Source of the DNA: Candidatus Borrarchaeum weybense | GTDB lineage: Archaea > Asgardarchaeota > Sifarchaeia > Borrarchaeales > Borrarchaeaceae | Direction of reading: 5' to 3' | DNA: 64,000 nucleotides | NCBI GenBank assembly: GCA_019057385.1 | Contig: JAHQJS010000007.1 | Location: forward strand, 773,685 to 837,684 | Shown: positions 8,540-17,439 of the stretch, one piece after another | Layout: each line of letters opens with the position of its first letter | Numbering within the stretch: position 1 is the stretch's first letter | The notes under the pieces: model-generated | Databases searched by the model: none | What the model was told of the DNA's origin: nothing | Seen by the model: only the letters and a program-made list of their open reading frames with translations | Position numbers and translations under genes: made by a program

Positions 8540-9283
8540 TTAATTATGGCTTAGTTCTTCGATTATTTCTTTTAATCGCAACAGAATTTGTCCAAGCGGA
8601 TTCTTAGCTAGAAACGCAGTTGTAAGTGTTTCAGAAAGTTTACACACATACAATTTTATATCACTCTCTAAAGTCTTTCTAATGAAATCAGAAACATTGA
8701 AACTAGAGACGTGTTGCTGCACAAGGTCTAGTGCCATTTTTTCGTATTCTTTATCAACGTCAGCAAAGTTTCCAAAGACAAATTTATCTCCTTCAAAAAA
8801 TAGAATCTCAATTGTTCCTAGGTGTTTAATCTTTTCAAAAATTCTCTTCACAGTTTTGCATAAAACTTCATCTTGAATTTCATGTACATTAAAATCAATT
8901 GGTCGATCAGAATCGTTTCTAGGTGTCTTAGAATTTGGAAATGCTTTCTCAAGTTGTTTATGATACTTCTTAACGATCGTATTCAAATTCACTAAAACAG
9001 TTCCAATTGACTCATTTGTTATCAAGCTCACTACAACATCTTCAGCAATTTTGAAGACATAAAGTTGAGAATTAAGGTCAGTTAGTCCTCTTTGAATGAA
9101 GTCAGAGACATCCATGTTGGCAAAACTTCTCTTTACTATATCTACAGCAAGACTTTCATGTTCTTCATTGGTAAAAGATCCATGAAGAATCTCACCATTT
9201 GATGCTAAAAACATCACGCCAAAAGAGCTTAACGGCCCTAAATCTGATAAAATATTCACTAAAATATCCTTTGGAGATGACAT
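8540..9283 (-). CDS. Tandem roadblock/longin-like domain protein
   Basis: About 247 residues from the ATG at 9281-9283; an upstream in-frame TTG at 9319 would add 12. Two halves repeat the same plan. The first has GVMFLASNGEILHGSFTNEE, then MDVSDFIQRGL, then QLYVFKIAEDVVVSLITNE, then GTVLVNLNTIVKKY. The second has IEILFFEGDKFVFGNFADVD, FNVSDFIRKTL, KLYVCKLSETLTTAFLAKN and GQILLRLKEIIEEL. The strand-strand-helix-three strands-helix order is that of roadblock/LC7 or longin folds, which in Asgard archaea partner with small GTPases. Sequence identity to known families is low, so this is a fold-level inference. A duplication fused in one chain mimics a roadblock dimer. Confidence 0.55.
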   Translation of the reverse strand: MSSPKDILVNILSDLGPLSSFGVMFLASNGEILHGSFTNEEHESLAVDIVKRSFANMDVSDFIQRGLTDLNSQLYVFKIAEDVVVSLITNESIGTVLVNLNTIVKKYHKQLEKAFPNSKTPRNDSDRPIDFNVHEIQDEVLCKTVKRIFEKIKHLGTIEILFFEGDKFVFGNFADVDKEYEKMALDLVQQHVSSFNVSDFIRKTLESDIKLYVCKLSETLTTAFLAKNPLGQILLRLKEIIEELSHN

Positions 9284-9472
9284 GTGGCTCACTAAATAAG
9301 TAAACTCATTTAAAGGCAAGATTTCATCTTTGAAATATCATAAGTTAAAAGACAATATACTATATTAAGTATTTATACATGTCTTCAAAACACTTAATTC
9401 CTCTTCTATATATTCTATGGGCACAAACGAATCTAAAAATAAAAAAAAGAAAAGTAAAATTGAAAAAAGAGA

Positions 9473-9810
9473 TTACCAGAAACTGCGCGAATCTTTAAAC
9501 ATCTCTTCTAAATCTTTCGCAGTTACAGGTCTCGGCGAACAAGACAGAGTTCTTTGTTGTTCTAAAGTTCCTTGTACCAATTGAGGAATCTCTGATTCGT
9601 TATATCAGCTTTAATATCTTCATTCTCGATTATTGCCTTCACTTTCTCTGCAAGCCCAATTTCAACAATGTTTTTATCGGTAATAATTAGTGTATTCTTT
9701 ACGCCAAGTCTCTTTAATTCATAGCCCAGTTCATTTGTAGCGCCTATACCAAATTTAATAGAAGATGCAGATGTTGTAAAAATAATGTCTAATCCTGTAT
9801 CAATTGCCAT
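9473..9810 (-). pseudogene. Iron-containing alcohol dehydrogenase remnant with large internal deletion
   Basis: The minus strand encodes the N-terminus of an Fe-ADH of the hydroxyacid-oxoacid transhydrogenase type (SSIKFGIGATNELGYELKRL, then NTLIITDKNIVEIGLAEKV) and stops at 9562. In the next frame it continues as IPQLVQGTLEQQRTLSCSPR then VTAKDLEEMFKDSRSFW, ending at 9473-9475. That second segment is the extreme C-terminus of the same family. Roughly 280 central codons, including all metal ligands, are gone and the join is frameshifted. The N-terminal part also aligns with the intact paralogs at 17849 and 19302. Confidence 0.85.
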
Positions 9811-9998
9811 TTTTTTCCCTCTAAATCTTATAATTAGCAAATTACCCTTTGTGGTTTTATAATATTTCGTGTTAGAGCACTAGAATACGGTACAAGACTC
9901 TGAAAAACAATATTAGGAGTGAGTGCCTCAGTTATTTCACTTAAAAGAATTGAAAAATGAACGACTTTTAAGAAGGAACACATCTAAATGTCATTAAA

Positions 9999-10367
9999 TT
10001 ATGATTTGAGGAGCATATCAATTTCTTTAGGATCTAATTTTGGGCCTGCAGTTTCTCCAAACCAATATGGTTCCATTTGTGCTGATGGATCCTGTGAGGC
10101 TTCATACAAACGTTCAGATACCCATGTGTGATACGCTATATTCAACCATTCATTCGTATTCAATAGCTCATTTGTGAATTCGGTCATTTGAATCTTTAAC
10201 TTTATACCTACTTCTTCCCACTCTTCATAAACTGTTAATATCTTTTCATGGCTACCTTCACATGCTTCATAAGCTTTTTTGAGTTTATATTTCCATGCAA
10301 TGCCAACAATAATACCAAAAACCAGTCCTATGAGTCCTCCGTAAATTAATGACTCAATAGATACCAT
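9999..10367 (-). CDS. Single-span membrane protein, hypothetical
   Basis: 122 residues. Residues 7-26 (LIYGGLIGLVFGIIVGIAW) form one glycine-rich membrane segment followed by a basic KYKLKKAYEA, so the remainder is predicted cytoplasmic. The soluble part is helical with Trp residues (YEEWEEVG, NEWLNIAYHTW) and ends in KLDPKEIDMLLKS. No family recognised. It stands alone between the Fe-ADH remnant and the M20 hydrolase. Confidence 0.55.
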   Translation of the reverse strand: MVSIESLIYGGLIGLVFGIIVGIAWKYKLKKAYEACEGSHEKILTVYEEWEEVGIKLKIQMTEFTNELLNTNEWLNIAYHTWVSERLYEASQDPSAQMEPYWFGETAGPKLDPKEIDMLLKS

Positions 10368-10588
10368 TTTATCGCCTTTGTTTTACAAGAAAATTGAAGT
10401 TCTGCTTTTCCTAATTAATTTGCATTAAGAAAATTTGAGTGTATCGGTATGAAAATTCTAAAATATATTAAAATAAAATAGACTGATGCCTTTCTTTTTA
10501 GTTAGAATTAGGTAGTTTTGATTCAAAGTCAATCAATTTGATATATACAGGTATCTAAGATAATTATCAGTTCAATTTTGAAAAAAAC

Positions 10589-11824
10589 TTGGGCTGTGAT
10601 CATTTGAACAATAGTTTAAAGACAATACTTGAAGCAATTGAAGATAATAAAGAAGAATTAATTGAATTCTGTCGCGAAATCGTCAAAATTCCAAGTTATA
10701 GCGGCAAAGAAGAAACACTTGCTAAAGTAATCGCCAAATGGATGCATGAGTTCGAGTTTGATAATGTGATGACAGATGAACTTGGAAGTGTCATTGGATT
10801 TATTGAAGGAAAAGCAGGTAATGATCATCTACTTTTATTTGATGCCCATATGGATCATGTGAATGTTGGAAGGCGTGATGTTTGGGATTGTGAGCCTTTT
10901 GGAGCGATAATAAAAGATAATGCGATTTATGGACGTGGTGTAGTAGATATGAAGGGAGCACTTGCAAGCCAAATCTTTGCTCTCGGAATGATACGGAGAT
11001 ACGGAATTACACCACCAACTGATTTATGTATGGCTGCAGTGGTTTTTGAAGAATTAAACGAAGGACTGGCTGTAAAACATATTATAGAAAATATCGGAAT
11101 TACACCAAATTGTGTTATTCTTGGTGAGCCCTCAAATCTGAATCTATCGATAGGACAACGGGGTAGAGCAGAAATTGAAATAGTTACAAAAGGTAAAACG
11201 AGTCATGGTAGTATGCCTGAACTCGGAAAAAATGCGATTTATCCTATGACTTCTATTATCAATGAAATAAAAAAGTTAAATGAAAGACTTTCGTCACATC
11301 CGTTCCTAGGTAAAGGATCGGTAACCATAATTGATATTTCTAGTTCGCCAGGGGGAAATGTAGTACCTGATAAATGTCGAATTGTTGTCGATCGCCGTAT
11401 TATCCCTGGTGAAACAGAAGAAGTAGTAATCAACGAGATGCATGATGTAATAGAAAGTGTAAGAGAACAAATATCTGATGTGGAAGTTTCTGTTAGTATT
11501 ATTGATGAACCTGTGCAATTTTTTACGAAAAAAACACTCATTGATCATAAATATTTCCCTACATGGTATTTTGACCCTTCTACTCCTTTGATTCAAAAAG
11601 CAAAAGAGGTTCTTGAAAAATCAGTTGGTCAACATGTTAAAATCATAAAATGGCTTTTTTCAACTGATGGAGTCTACACAGCGGGCATAGCTAATATACC
11701 AACAATTGGATTTGGTCCAGGAGAAGAAGAACAGGCCCATACACCAAACGAGCATTTATCAATAGATGAATTAATTAAATCGGCTAAAGGCTACGCAGCA
11801 CTTGCATTGAGACTTCTACCTTAA
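10589..11824 (+). CDS. M20 family metallohydrolase, YgeY-like
   Basis: 411 residues from the TTG at 10589; GTGAT at 10595-10599 ahead of a second TTG at 10604 makes that start equally likely. Metal-site motifs of M20 enzymes are present: LFDAHMDHV (first His/Asp), YGRGVVDMKGALAS (bridging Asp), VFEELNEG (catalytic Glu-Glu), LGEPSN and the C-terminal TPNEHLSID His. The tail (FSTDGVYTAGIANIPTIGFG) resembles the YgeY subgroup, bacterial members of which sit in selenium-linked purine operons; no such partners are here. Likely an amidohydrolase or dipeptidase on small N-acyl substrates. The tail of a second copy survives at 12251-12301. Confidence 0.85.
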   Translation: MGCDHLNNSLKTILEAIEDNKEELIEFCREIVKIPSYSGKEETLAKVIAKWMHEFEFDNVMTDELGSVIGFIEGKAGNDHLLLFDAHMDHVNVGRRDVWDCEPFGAIIKDNAIYGRGVVDMKGALASQIFALGMIRRYGITPPTDLCMAAVVFEELNEGLAVKHIIENIGITPNCVILGEPSNLNLSIGQRGRAEIEIVTKGKTSHGSMPELGKNAIYPMTSIINEIKKLNERLSSHPFLGKGSVTIIDISSSPGGNVVPDKCRIVVDRRIIPGETEEVVINEMHDVIESVREQISDVEVSVSIIDEPVQFFTKKTLIDHKYFPTWYFDPSTPLIQKAKEVLEKSVGQHVKIIKWLFSTDGVYTAGIANIPTIGFGPGEEEQAHTPNEHLSIDELIKSAKGYAALALRLLP

Positions 11825-11970
11825 AAAAATGATATCTGGTAATATTTGACCTTTTTAAACAAAGATATTTATTTCTCTTCCCTCATCGACAGATTATTTG
11901 ATTTATATAATACTTGAAAAGTAAGAAGAAAAAAAATTGTCATATCCTAAGAAGGATAGCATTTAGAACG

Positions 11971-12006
11971 CAATTCCTCTCCCCCGTAAAAGGGGAGTTT
12001 CCTTGC
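11971..12006. repeat. Hairpin resembling a TnpB-element end
   Basis: CAATTCCTC followed by the stem CTCCCC / GGGGAG (11979-11984 and 11992-11997) and TTTCCTTG. The pattern CAATTCCTC...TTCCTTG also borders the minus-strand TnpB element at about 48950-48990, so this is probably the left end of a lost element. It could also serve as a terminator for the M20 gene. Confidence 0.5.
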
Positions 12007-12049
12007 GTTGATTCTTTGAACATTTGGCTATAGATCAACTAATGAGCTA

Positions 12050-12165
12050 CCTCATGTTTAAGTTATGAGGCTTCCTGCTTCAACCACAGACTCGATCCCC
12101 CATGTTGGGGTTACGGAGGTCTTATGTCCACAGGCGTGAATTCCCTACGCACCATAGGTACTTAA
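12050..12165 (-). pseudogene. TnpB C-terminal remnant with right-end hairpin
   Basis: The minus strand reads STYGA-stop-GIHACGHKTS, then TPTWGIESVVEAGSLIT and a stop at 12058-12060. The VVEAGS tail next to a hairpin is typical of IS1341/IS605 TnpB genes. The hairpin CCTCAT/ATGAGG (12050-12055 and 12065-12070) overlaps the end of the frame, just as in the TnpB genes at 37.9 and 47.7 kb. Everything upstream of this tail is gone and one stop codon interrupts it. Confidence 0.75.
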
Positions 12166-12250
12166 TTACCCGCTTACCAAAAAATTATATAAACCCAACT
12201 TAATTTATCCCCATACTAAAGCGCTTGTACTTTCTTGCTTAGTTTTCGTA

Positions 12251-12301
12251 AAATCCGCTAAAGGTTATGCAGCTCTTGCTTTGGGATTATTATCATCTTG
12301 A
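12251..12301 (+). pseudogene. C-terminal tail of a second M20 hydrolase gene
   Basis: The 17 codons read KSAKGYAALALGLLSS and stop at 12299-12301. The intact M20 gene upstream ends KSAKGYAALALRLLP. The upstream part of this copy is missing and its place is taken by TnpB-element scraps, so a tandem duplicate was probably lost around element insertion or deletion. Confidence 0.75.
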
Positions 12302-12367
12302 ATGAATTTCTAAACCCCGATTAGATCGTGTGTAAACAGAATCTAAAGAGTAGAAAAAAGAGTAAAA

Positions 12368-12613
12368 TTAGTTTATCGTTCTGTAAATATTCTGTCTCAT
12401 ATCCTGCAAGTTTGGCAAACGCTGAATTAGATGTGCATCTAAAAGGATCTTTAAAGCGTAACGAACTGTTCTGGGAGCAAGTTTACATCCATTTTGAATA
12501 TCTTTTGCGGTAATTGGGCCCTGGTTCTTTATTAAATTATACACCGTTTTGGCACTTGGGGGGATACTCCTGGAAACATCTAATTCCTGTTTCACAACAG
12601 CCTCTGCAATCAT
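12368..12613 (-). CDS. Small winged-helix transcriptional regulator
   Basis: 81 residues. SAKTVYNLIKNQGPITAKDI (20-39) forms the first helices, KLAPRTVRYALKILLDAHLI (45-64) is the recognition helix and following helix, and QNIYRTIN the wing end, as in MarR/HTH-type single wHTH proteins. There is no ligand domain. It lies downstream of leuA on the same strand but has its own promoter region with three palindromes (12661-12740), which points to autoregulation. Targets unknown. Confidence 0.75.
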   Translation of the reverse strand: MIAEAVVKQELDVSRSIPPSAKTVYNLIKNQGPITAKDIQNGCKLAPRTVRYALKILLDAHLIQRLPNLQDMRQNIYRTIN

Positions 12614-12660
12614 TATCTTTCAACACCATAAAATTATTTTTTTATTAGGTTTTCATCGAA

Positions 12661-12740
12661 TGTTCGCTTTTTTACGAACAATATTATTCGGTGACGACCG
12701 AATATATATAGTTTTTTGTTACGCGCGCGAAAAAGCGTAA
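12661..12740 (-). promoter_or_regulatory. Promoter of the wHTH gene with three inverted repeats
   Basis: Three palindromes follow one another: TGTTCG-N8-CGAACA (12661-12680), TATTCGG-N6-CCGAATA (12685-12704) and TTACGC-N10-GCGTAA (12719-12740). A TATATATA box sits at about 12703-12710, so on the minus strand the first two cover the region just downstream of box A and the likely start of transcription, and the third lies upstream. This layout fits repressor sites for the adjacent wHTH protein. Confidence 0.6.
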
Positions 12741-12807
12741 TAAGAGGGGGATGAAAACGTGATTATTTATAAAGAAATCAGACACTCGCAATACTAGCGC
12801 GCCATAT

Positions 12808-14373
12808 CTAGACCATCTTTTTACTTTTCCCTTGAAATCGTTGAAGTGCAATTAGTTTATTGATTCCTGTAAGCAGAGCTCTAATACTTGCCATGACAAT
12901 GTCATTATCCACACTTGTTGCACTTGCCTCTGTATCGTTAATTTCATCTCTTAGTTTCACCTGTACATCCACAGCTGATGATGTCCCCCCAGTAATTGCA
13001 TCAACATGATATTCTTCAAGTTTAATTCCTTCAAGAAGACCACCTTTTTCAATTGCTTTCATTGCTGCATCAACAGGTCCAACTCCTGAAGCAGTATGGA
13101 TTCTTTCTTCTCCGCGTACACTAAGAACCACAGATGATGTCGGAGTGATTTTGTTTCCAGTGAATGCAGTCAATGTCTTTAGCGTAAGGAAGTCCTCGCT
13201 TGGTAAATGAAGCACATCTTTTACAATGTCCCAGACATTTGAATCCGTGACTTTTTTTCCTTGATCACCATATTCTTTGATGCGTCGAAAGATGTGTTCT
13301 TCCTGCTCAGCAGTTACATGCAACCCTAACTCTGTTAAAATCGATTGGACAGCATGCCTTCCAGCATGTTTACCCAAGACAAATTGTCTTTTCCTGCCGA
13401 AAAATCCAGGATCCATTGGCTCGTAACATGCTTTATGGGCTAGTACGCCATGGACATGAATGCCAGATTCGTGAAGAAACGCATTTTTACCAACAATCGG
13501 CGCATTTAGTGGTAGATGGAATTTCATTAATCGTTCAATCTTCCGAGAGACTTCTGCAATAAGGTGTGGTTTGATATTACATGATATATTATGAAATCCA
13601 AGTAAACATGCTGCGACTTGCTCCAAACTAGCGTTTCCAGCACGTTCACCCATTCCATTGATACACACTTGTACAGTTTCTGCTCCCGCTTCCACAGCTG
13701 CTAGAGAATTGGCAGTTGCAAGTCCAAAGTCATTATGAGCATGGATGCTAAGGGGAACAAGAATAACCTTTTTTAGAGCATGAATATATGCATTGATTAC
13801 ACGTGGATTACACCTACCCGTTGTGTCAGGTAGCATAATTCGATCTGCGCCAGCGTCAACACCAGTCTTGTAAAACGTCTTTAAGAAATCAAGAGAGGTA
13901 CCGGTCGCATCTTCTGCACATAATTCAACCAATAAGCCATGATCCTTAGCATATTCGATGCATGTAACTATTTTATCCAGAACGGTTTCTTGAGTCATTT
14001 TGAGTTTATATTTGACATGCCACTCGCTAGTTGCAATGAAAGTAAGAACTGAATCAACATCACAACTAAGCACTGCATCAATATCCTTTTGAATTGCTCG
14101 AGCAAAGCCACAAATTTCTGCTTGTAGACCACAGTTAGCAATTGCTTTTACAGCTTCTATCTCGCCTTTTGACACAATAGGAAATCCAGCTTCTATTATA
14201 TCTACACCAAGCTGATCTAATTCTTGAGCTATTGCTACCTTCCGTTCAACATCGAGCGCAATTCCTGGTGTTTGTTCACCATCTCTTAAGGTTGTATCAA
14301 AAAAATTGACGTGTTTAGGAAGGGTAACAGCTGCAACTGATTCTTTAGATGCCACTTCATTTAATGGACTCAA
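12808..14373 (-). CDS. 2-isopropylmalate synthase / (R)-citramalate synthase family
   Basis: 521 residues from a TTG with no clear ribosome binding site. The N-terminal TIM barrel starts FFDTTLRDGEQTPGIALD (metal Asp in LRDGEQ), then SIHAHNDFGLATANSLAA (metal His-x-His) and GMGERAGNASLEQVA. HESGIHVHGVLAHKACYEP is the linker region, and residues from about 390 on form the LeuA-type allosteric domain (SSVVLSVRGEERIHTASGVG). Such enzymes condense acetyl-CoA with 2-oxoisovalerate (leucine) or pyruvate (citramalate, isoleucine); the sequence alone does not separate these. The full regulatory domain argues against the short homocitrate synthase type, despite LysX nearby. Confidence 0.88.
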   Translation of the reverse strand: MSPLNEVASKESVAAVTLPKHVNFFDTTLRDGEQTPGIALDVERKVAIAQELDQLGVDIIEAGFPIVSKGEIEAVKAIANCGLQAEICGFARAIQKDIDAVLSCDVDSVLTFIATSEWHVKYKLKMTQETVLDKIVTCIEYAKDHGLLVELCAEDATGTSLDFLKTFYKTGVDAGADRIMLPDTTGRCNPRVINAYIHALKKVILVPLSIHAHNDFGLATANSLAAVEAGAETVQVCINGMGERAGNASLEQVAACLLGFHNISCNIKPHLIAEVSRKIERLMKFHLPLNAPIVGKNAFLHESGIHVHGVLAHKACYEPMDPGFFGRKRQFVLGKHAGRHAVQSILTELGLHVTAEQEEHIFRRIKEYGDQGKKVTDSNVWDIVKDVLHLPSEDFLTLKTLTAFTGNKITPTSSVVLSVRGEERIHTASGVGPVDAAMKAIEKGGLLEGIKLEEYHVDAITGGTSSAVDVQVKLRDEINDTEASATSVDNDIVMASIRALLTGINKLIALQRFQGKSKKMV

Positions 14374-14450
14374 AAATAAAGTGATCCCTCATTTTTAGAC
14401 CTCTTTCGAGAAACTGGACTGAGTGTATAAAAAACTTTGGCTAAAAATTG

Positions 14451-14490
14451 TTGACCATGTTTACCTTTGACTACCTTTGTTTACGTAAAT
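14451..14490 (+). promoter_or_regulatory. Repeat cluster upstream of the PEPCK-like gene
   Basis: Direct repeats TTGACCATGTTTACC and TTGACTACCTTTGTTTACG share TTGAC and GTTTAC, and the second ends in the perfect palindrome TTTACGTAAA. GATTTTTAAGG follows as a possible box A. The cluster sits in the divergent gap between leuA and the PEPCK-like gene and may be a regulatory site for either. Confidence 0.4.
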
Positions 14491-14659
14491 GGCAAGATTT
14501 TTAAGGAGACATATTATCTTTGATAAAAAAATATCATCAAAAAATACAGAAAAGAAGAGCATATTTTTACAAATGTCAAATTATTCTGAGTATTTTCATT
14601 CCTTCGTAAAGTGAGATCAGATTATTTCCAAAATTAAAAAGTTACAGATTAAGGAAAAG

Positions 14660-16387
14660 GTGAAAACGATTCAATTAGAAGCCATTGAGGAAACACAAAC
14701 AGATTCACCAGAATCGAAAGAGAGTATCATCCAAAATATGGAGGATATATGTAAAAGAATCGATCTAAATCGAGTTAGAAAAACAATTGAAGAATTATTT
14801 AATCAACCAAATGTTGCACATATTTCACCTGAACAAATCAAAGTAAAAGCAGAAGTATGTGGTAGAAAAACGAAATACCGTAATTACAATTTTATCTCTG
14901 CTGTAAAAAATCGGTCAGCCGGTCTTACGGTTTATCTTGGTAGTGCGGATGTGATTCAATCCGAATTAACTCCAAAACAGAGAGAAATATTAGCTCATGC
15001 TCCTGAAACGATTGATACTGTGTTAAAATATCTGCAGAAAGCACCGTTATTGTGTAACGTCAGAACTATGGGAAATAATCCAGAATTCACACCGACTTGT
15101 ACTCTTTATGTTTCTTTAGCTCGACCAGATTCCGTACGATTAGCTCACATGATGAACGGATCTTTGTTTGAAAATAGAGAAATGAAACCTCCGAGTCTGT
15201 ATATAATAGATCTTCCAGAATGGCATGAGAAAGATAGACAAGTAATTTGTCTACCTGAGATTGGCGTGACCTTCGTTTTAGGATCCGATTATTTTGGTGA
15301 AGTTAAGAAAGGGTTTTTGCGAATGGCTATGTGGTATGCCAAACAAAAGGGAATGCTAGGACTTCATGCAGGCGCGAAGTTAATAAAGGCGAGAGATCAC
15401 AAGACAGGAAGAATTAATAGATTTAATATGCTTATTTTTGGTTTAACCGCTACGGGCAAGACAACACATTCCTGCCATACACATGACTTGAATGAGCTTG
15501 GAGAAGGCATTGAGATAGCGCAGGATGATTTTGTCGCTGTAAAAAAAGATGGGTCAGTATTGGGAACTGAATGTGGCTTTTTCCTTAAAACAGAGGGGCT
15601 TACCTTACAGGATCAACCTTTGCTTTACAATGCGCTTATAAAGCCTCATACGACACTTGAAAATGTTTTAATTGATTATTTTGATGATGTTGATTTCTTA
15701 GACAACACTATCACAGGGAATGGACGCGCAGTAATCTTAAGGGAGGATTTAGATAAAGATTATATTAGTTCAGAAATCAACTTACCACCGCTTTCGAACG
15801 TTGATGGTGTGATCATACTGATGATCACTAGACGAAATACAGTAGTTCCAATCGTCTCAAAATTAAATGTAGAACAAACTGCTGCCGTTTTCATGCTTGG
15901 TGAATCAATAGAAACTTCTGGAAGTAATCCAGAAAGGGCTGGTGAATCTATTAGAGAAGTAGGGACAAACCCTTTCATAATCGGCAACAAGGCCGAAGAA
16001 GGCAATCGATTCTATGATATCCTCAAAAAATACCCAGGTAAAATCCATTGTTACTTAGCCAACACAGGTGGCGTAGGTGAAATAATGGAAAAAGATGCAA
16101 ACGGGAAGAAGATAATAAAACAAAAAGTATTGCGCGTCGAAATTTCAGAAATGGCAGCAATAATTCGAGGAATTGCAAGAAATTCCATTGAATGGGAAGA
16201 TGAACCATATTTCGGAGTTCAAGTACCCAAAAATGTACCAGACATTGATATTCGGAAATTTAATTTAGAACGATTTTACGCCAAAGAGCAGATTCTCACT
16301 TTAGTTCAAAATTTAAAACGAGAAAGGAAGAAATATATAGAGAAATTTCCAGAGCTTTACGAACAAATTAAAAACGCATTTATATAG
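14660..16387 (+). CDS. Phosphoenolpyruvate carboxykinase (ATP type)-like protein
   Basis: 575 residues from a GTG preceded by AAGGAAAAG. The nucleotide core is clear: LIFGLTATGKTTHS (about 256-269) is the PEPCK P-loop, IEIAQDDFVAV (about 284-294) matches the kinase-2 IGDDEH position, and GTECGFFLKTEGLT follows where the family has the E-x-G-C-Y-AK segment. LARPDSVRLAHMMNG and MAMWYAKQKGMLGLHAGAKL correspond to the substrate and metal regions. ATP-PEPCK interconverts oxaloacetate and PEP, linking TCA intermediates and gluconeogenesis. The protein is somewhat longer and divergent, with a 40-residue N-terminal extension, so another carboxykinase-fold activity is possible. Confidence 0.75.
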   Translation: MKTIQLEAIEETQTDSPESKESIIQNMEDICKRIDLNRVRKTIEELFNQPNVAHISPEQIKVKAEVCGRKTKYRNYNFISAVKNRSAGLTVYLGSADVIQSELTPKQREILAHAPETIDTVLKYLQKAPLLCNVRTMGNNPEFTPTCTLYVSLARPDSVRLAHMMNGSLFENREMKPPSLYIIDLPEWHEKDRQVICLPEIGVTFVLGSDYFGEVKKGFLRMAMWYAKQKGMLGLHAGAKLIKARDHKTGRINRFNMLIFGLTATGKTTHSCHTHDLNELGEGIEIAQDDFVAVKKDGSVLGTECGFFLKTEGLTLQDQPLLYNALIKPHTTLENVLIDYFDDVDFLDNTITGNGRAVILREDLDKDYISSEINLPPLSNVDGVIILMITRRNTVVPIVSKLNVEQTAAVFMLGESIETSGSNPERAGESIREVGTNPFIIGNKAEEGNRFYDILKKYPGKIHCYLANTGGVGEIMEKDANGKKIIKQKVLRVEISEMAAIIRGIARNSIEWEDEPYFGVQVPKNVPDIDIRKFNLERFYAKEQILTLVQNLKRERKKYIEKFPELYEQIKNAFI

Positions 16388-16543
16388 AAGGAAAATATTT
16401 TTCGCCCTTATTCAGGCGTCCATTTTTTTCTAATATTTGATACTTGTGCTGCTTTTCAATATTGTATCCATAAGTATACCGCAGTATACCGATTAATTCC
16501 CTTAAATTGGTATCTTATAGGATAGTTCCAATTTAGGATTAAC

Positions 16544-17398
16544 TCAGTCTTTTAAATGTTCAATGACATAATCTAGTATTAGTTCTGGAATTTCAACGAA
16601 AGTTGTTTCCATCAATCCTTTAAATTCTACTGTATGGTTGATCTCATTGACAACTAATCCTTCTTTATCTTCCAATAGATCAACGCCAAGAATTCCGCCT
16701 CCAACAACTTTCGCAGCCTTTAAACTCAATTCTTTAATCTCTGGAGTAATTTCGCAAATCTTTGCTGTGCCACCTCTCGCAATATTTGTCCGCCAGTCGC
16801 CACCATTTGCTTTTCTATACATAGCAGCAACCACATCATCTCCGATAACAAAAGCCCTGATATCTCTTTTTGAGGGAACCTTTTCCTGAATATAATGAAT
16901 TTTATGAAGTGGTCCTAACATTTCTTTATGCTCTATAACTGATGTTGCTACGATTTCATCGTTAATCAAAGAAACGAGACGCCCCCAAGAGCCTACTAAA
17001 GGCTTAATAACAGCAGGATAACCTACATCATTCAAGGATTCAAGAGCAGAATCTTCTGCGAATGACACCAAAGTTTTTGGAGTTGGGATATTTGCTTTTG
17101 TTAACGCTAAAGTTGTCAAGAGTTTATTACCACAGGTTTGTGCTGTTTCAAAGGAATTGATGACATGTAATCCTTTGTTTTCAAGGATTGCTGATAGATA
17201 TAACCCTCTAAAATAACTTACGCTTCTTTGGAGTAAAACATCATATTCCTGTAAATCCGAATTACAATCGGTTGCCGTTAGAGAGAGCCTTTTGGCATCA
17301 ATCAAGTTCAAATCTATTTTTTTCTTCGCTGCAGCCTTTACAAGTTGCTTTTCATTCCAGCTAATTCTATCATATATTAATCCAATTTTCAGTTTCAA
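16544..17398 (-). CDS. lysX: LysX: alpha-aminoadipate--LysW ligase (ATP-grasp)
   Basis: 284 residues, the normal LysX length. It opens KIGLIYDRISWNEKQLVKAA, has LLQRSVSYFRGLYL, HVINSFETAQTCGNKLLT, the ATP-grasp YPAVIKPLVGSWGRLVSLIN, RDIRAFVIGDDVVAAMYR and the metal-binding end VVNEINHTVEFKG. LysX ligates the amino group of alpha-aminoadipate (or glutamate in the ArgX version) to the C-terminal glutamate of the carrier LysW in lysine or arginine biosynthesis. No LysW gene with its paired CxxC zinc motif was found in the neighbouring gap, so the carrier must be elsewhere. Confusion with RimK is unlikely given the YFRGL and HTVEFK motifs. Confidence 0.88.
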   Translation of the reverse strand: MKLKIGLIYDRISWNEKQLVKAAAKKKIDLNLIDAKRLSLTATDCNSDLQEYDVLLQRSVSYFRGLYLSAILENKGLHVINSFETAQTCGNKLLTTLALTKANIPTPKTLVSFAEDSALESLNDVGYPAVIKPLVGSWGRLVSLINDEIVATSVIEHKEMLGPLHKIHYIQEKVPSKRDIRAFVIGDDVVAAMYRKANGGDWRTNIARGGTAKICEITPEIKELSLKAAKVVGGGILGVDLLEDKEGLVVNEINHTVEFKGLMETTFVEIPELILDYVIEHLKD

Positions 17399-17439
17399 AA
17401 CCCCCTTTAGAGGTATTAAATCAAAAAACTTCCAAGAGG

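Noticed and set aside
10589..11824. Selenium-metabolism operon suggested by the YgeY-like hydrolase
   Set aside because: No selenium, xanthine dehydrogenase or carbamoyltransferase genes lie nearby.
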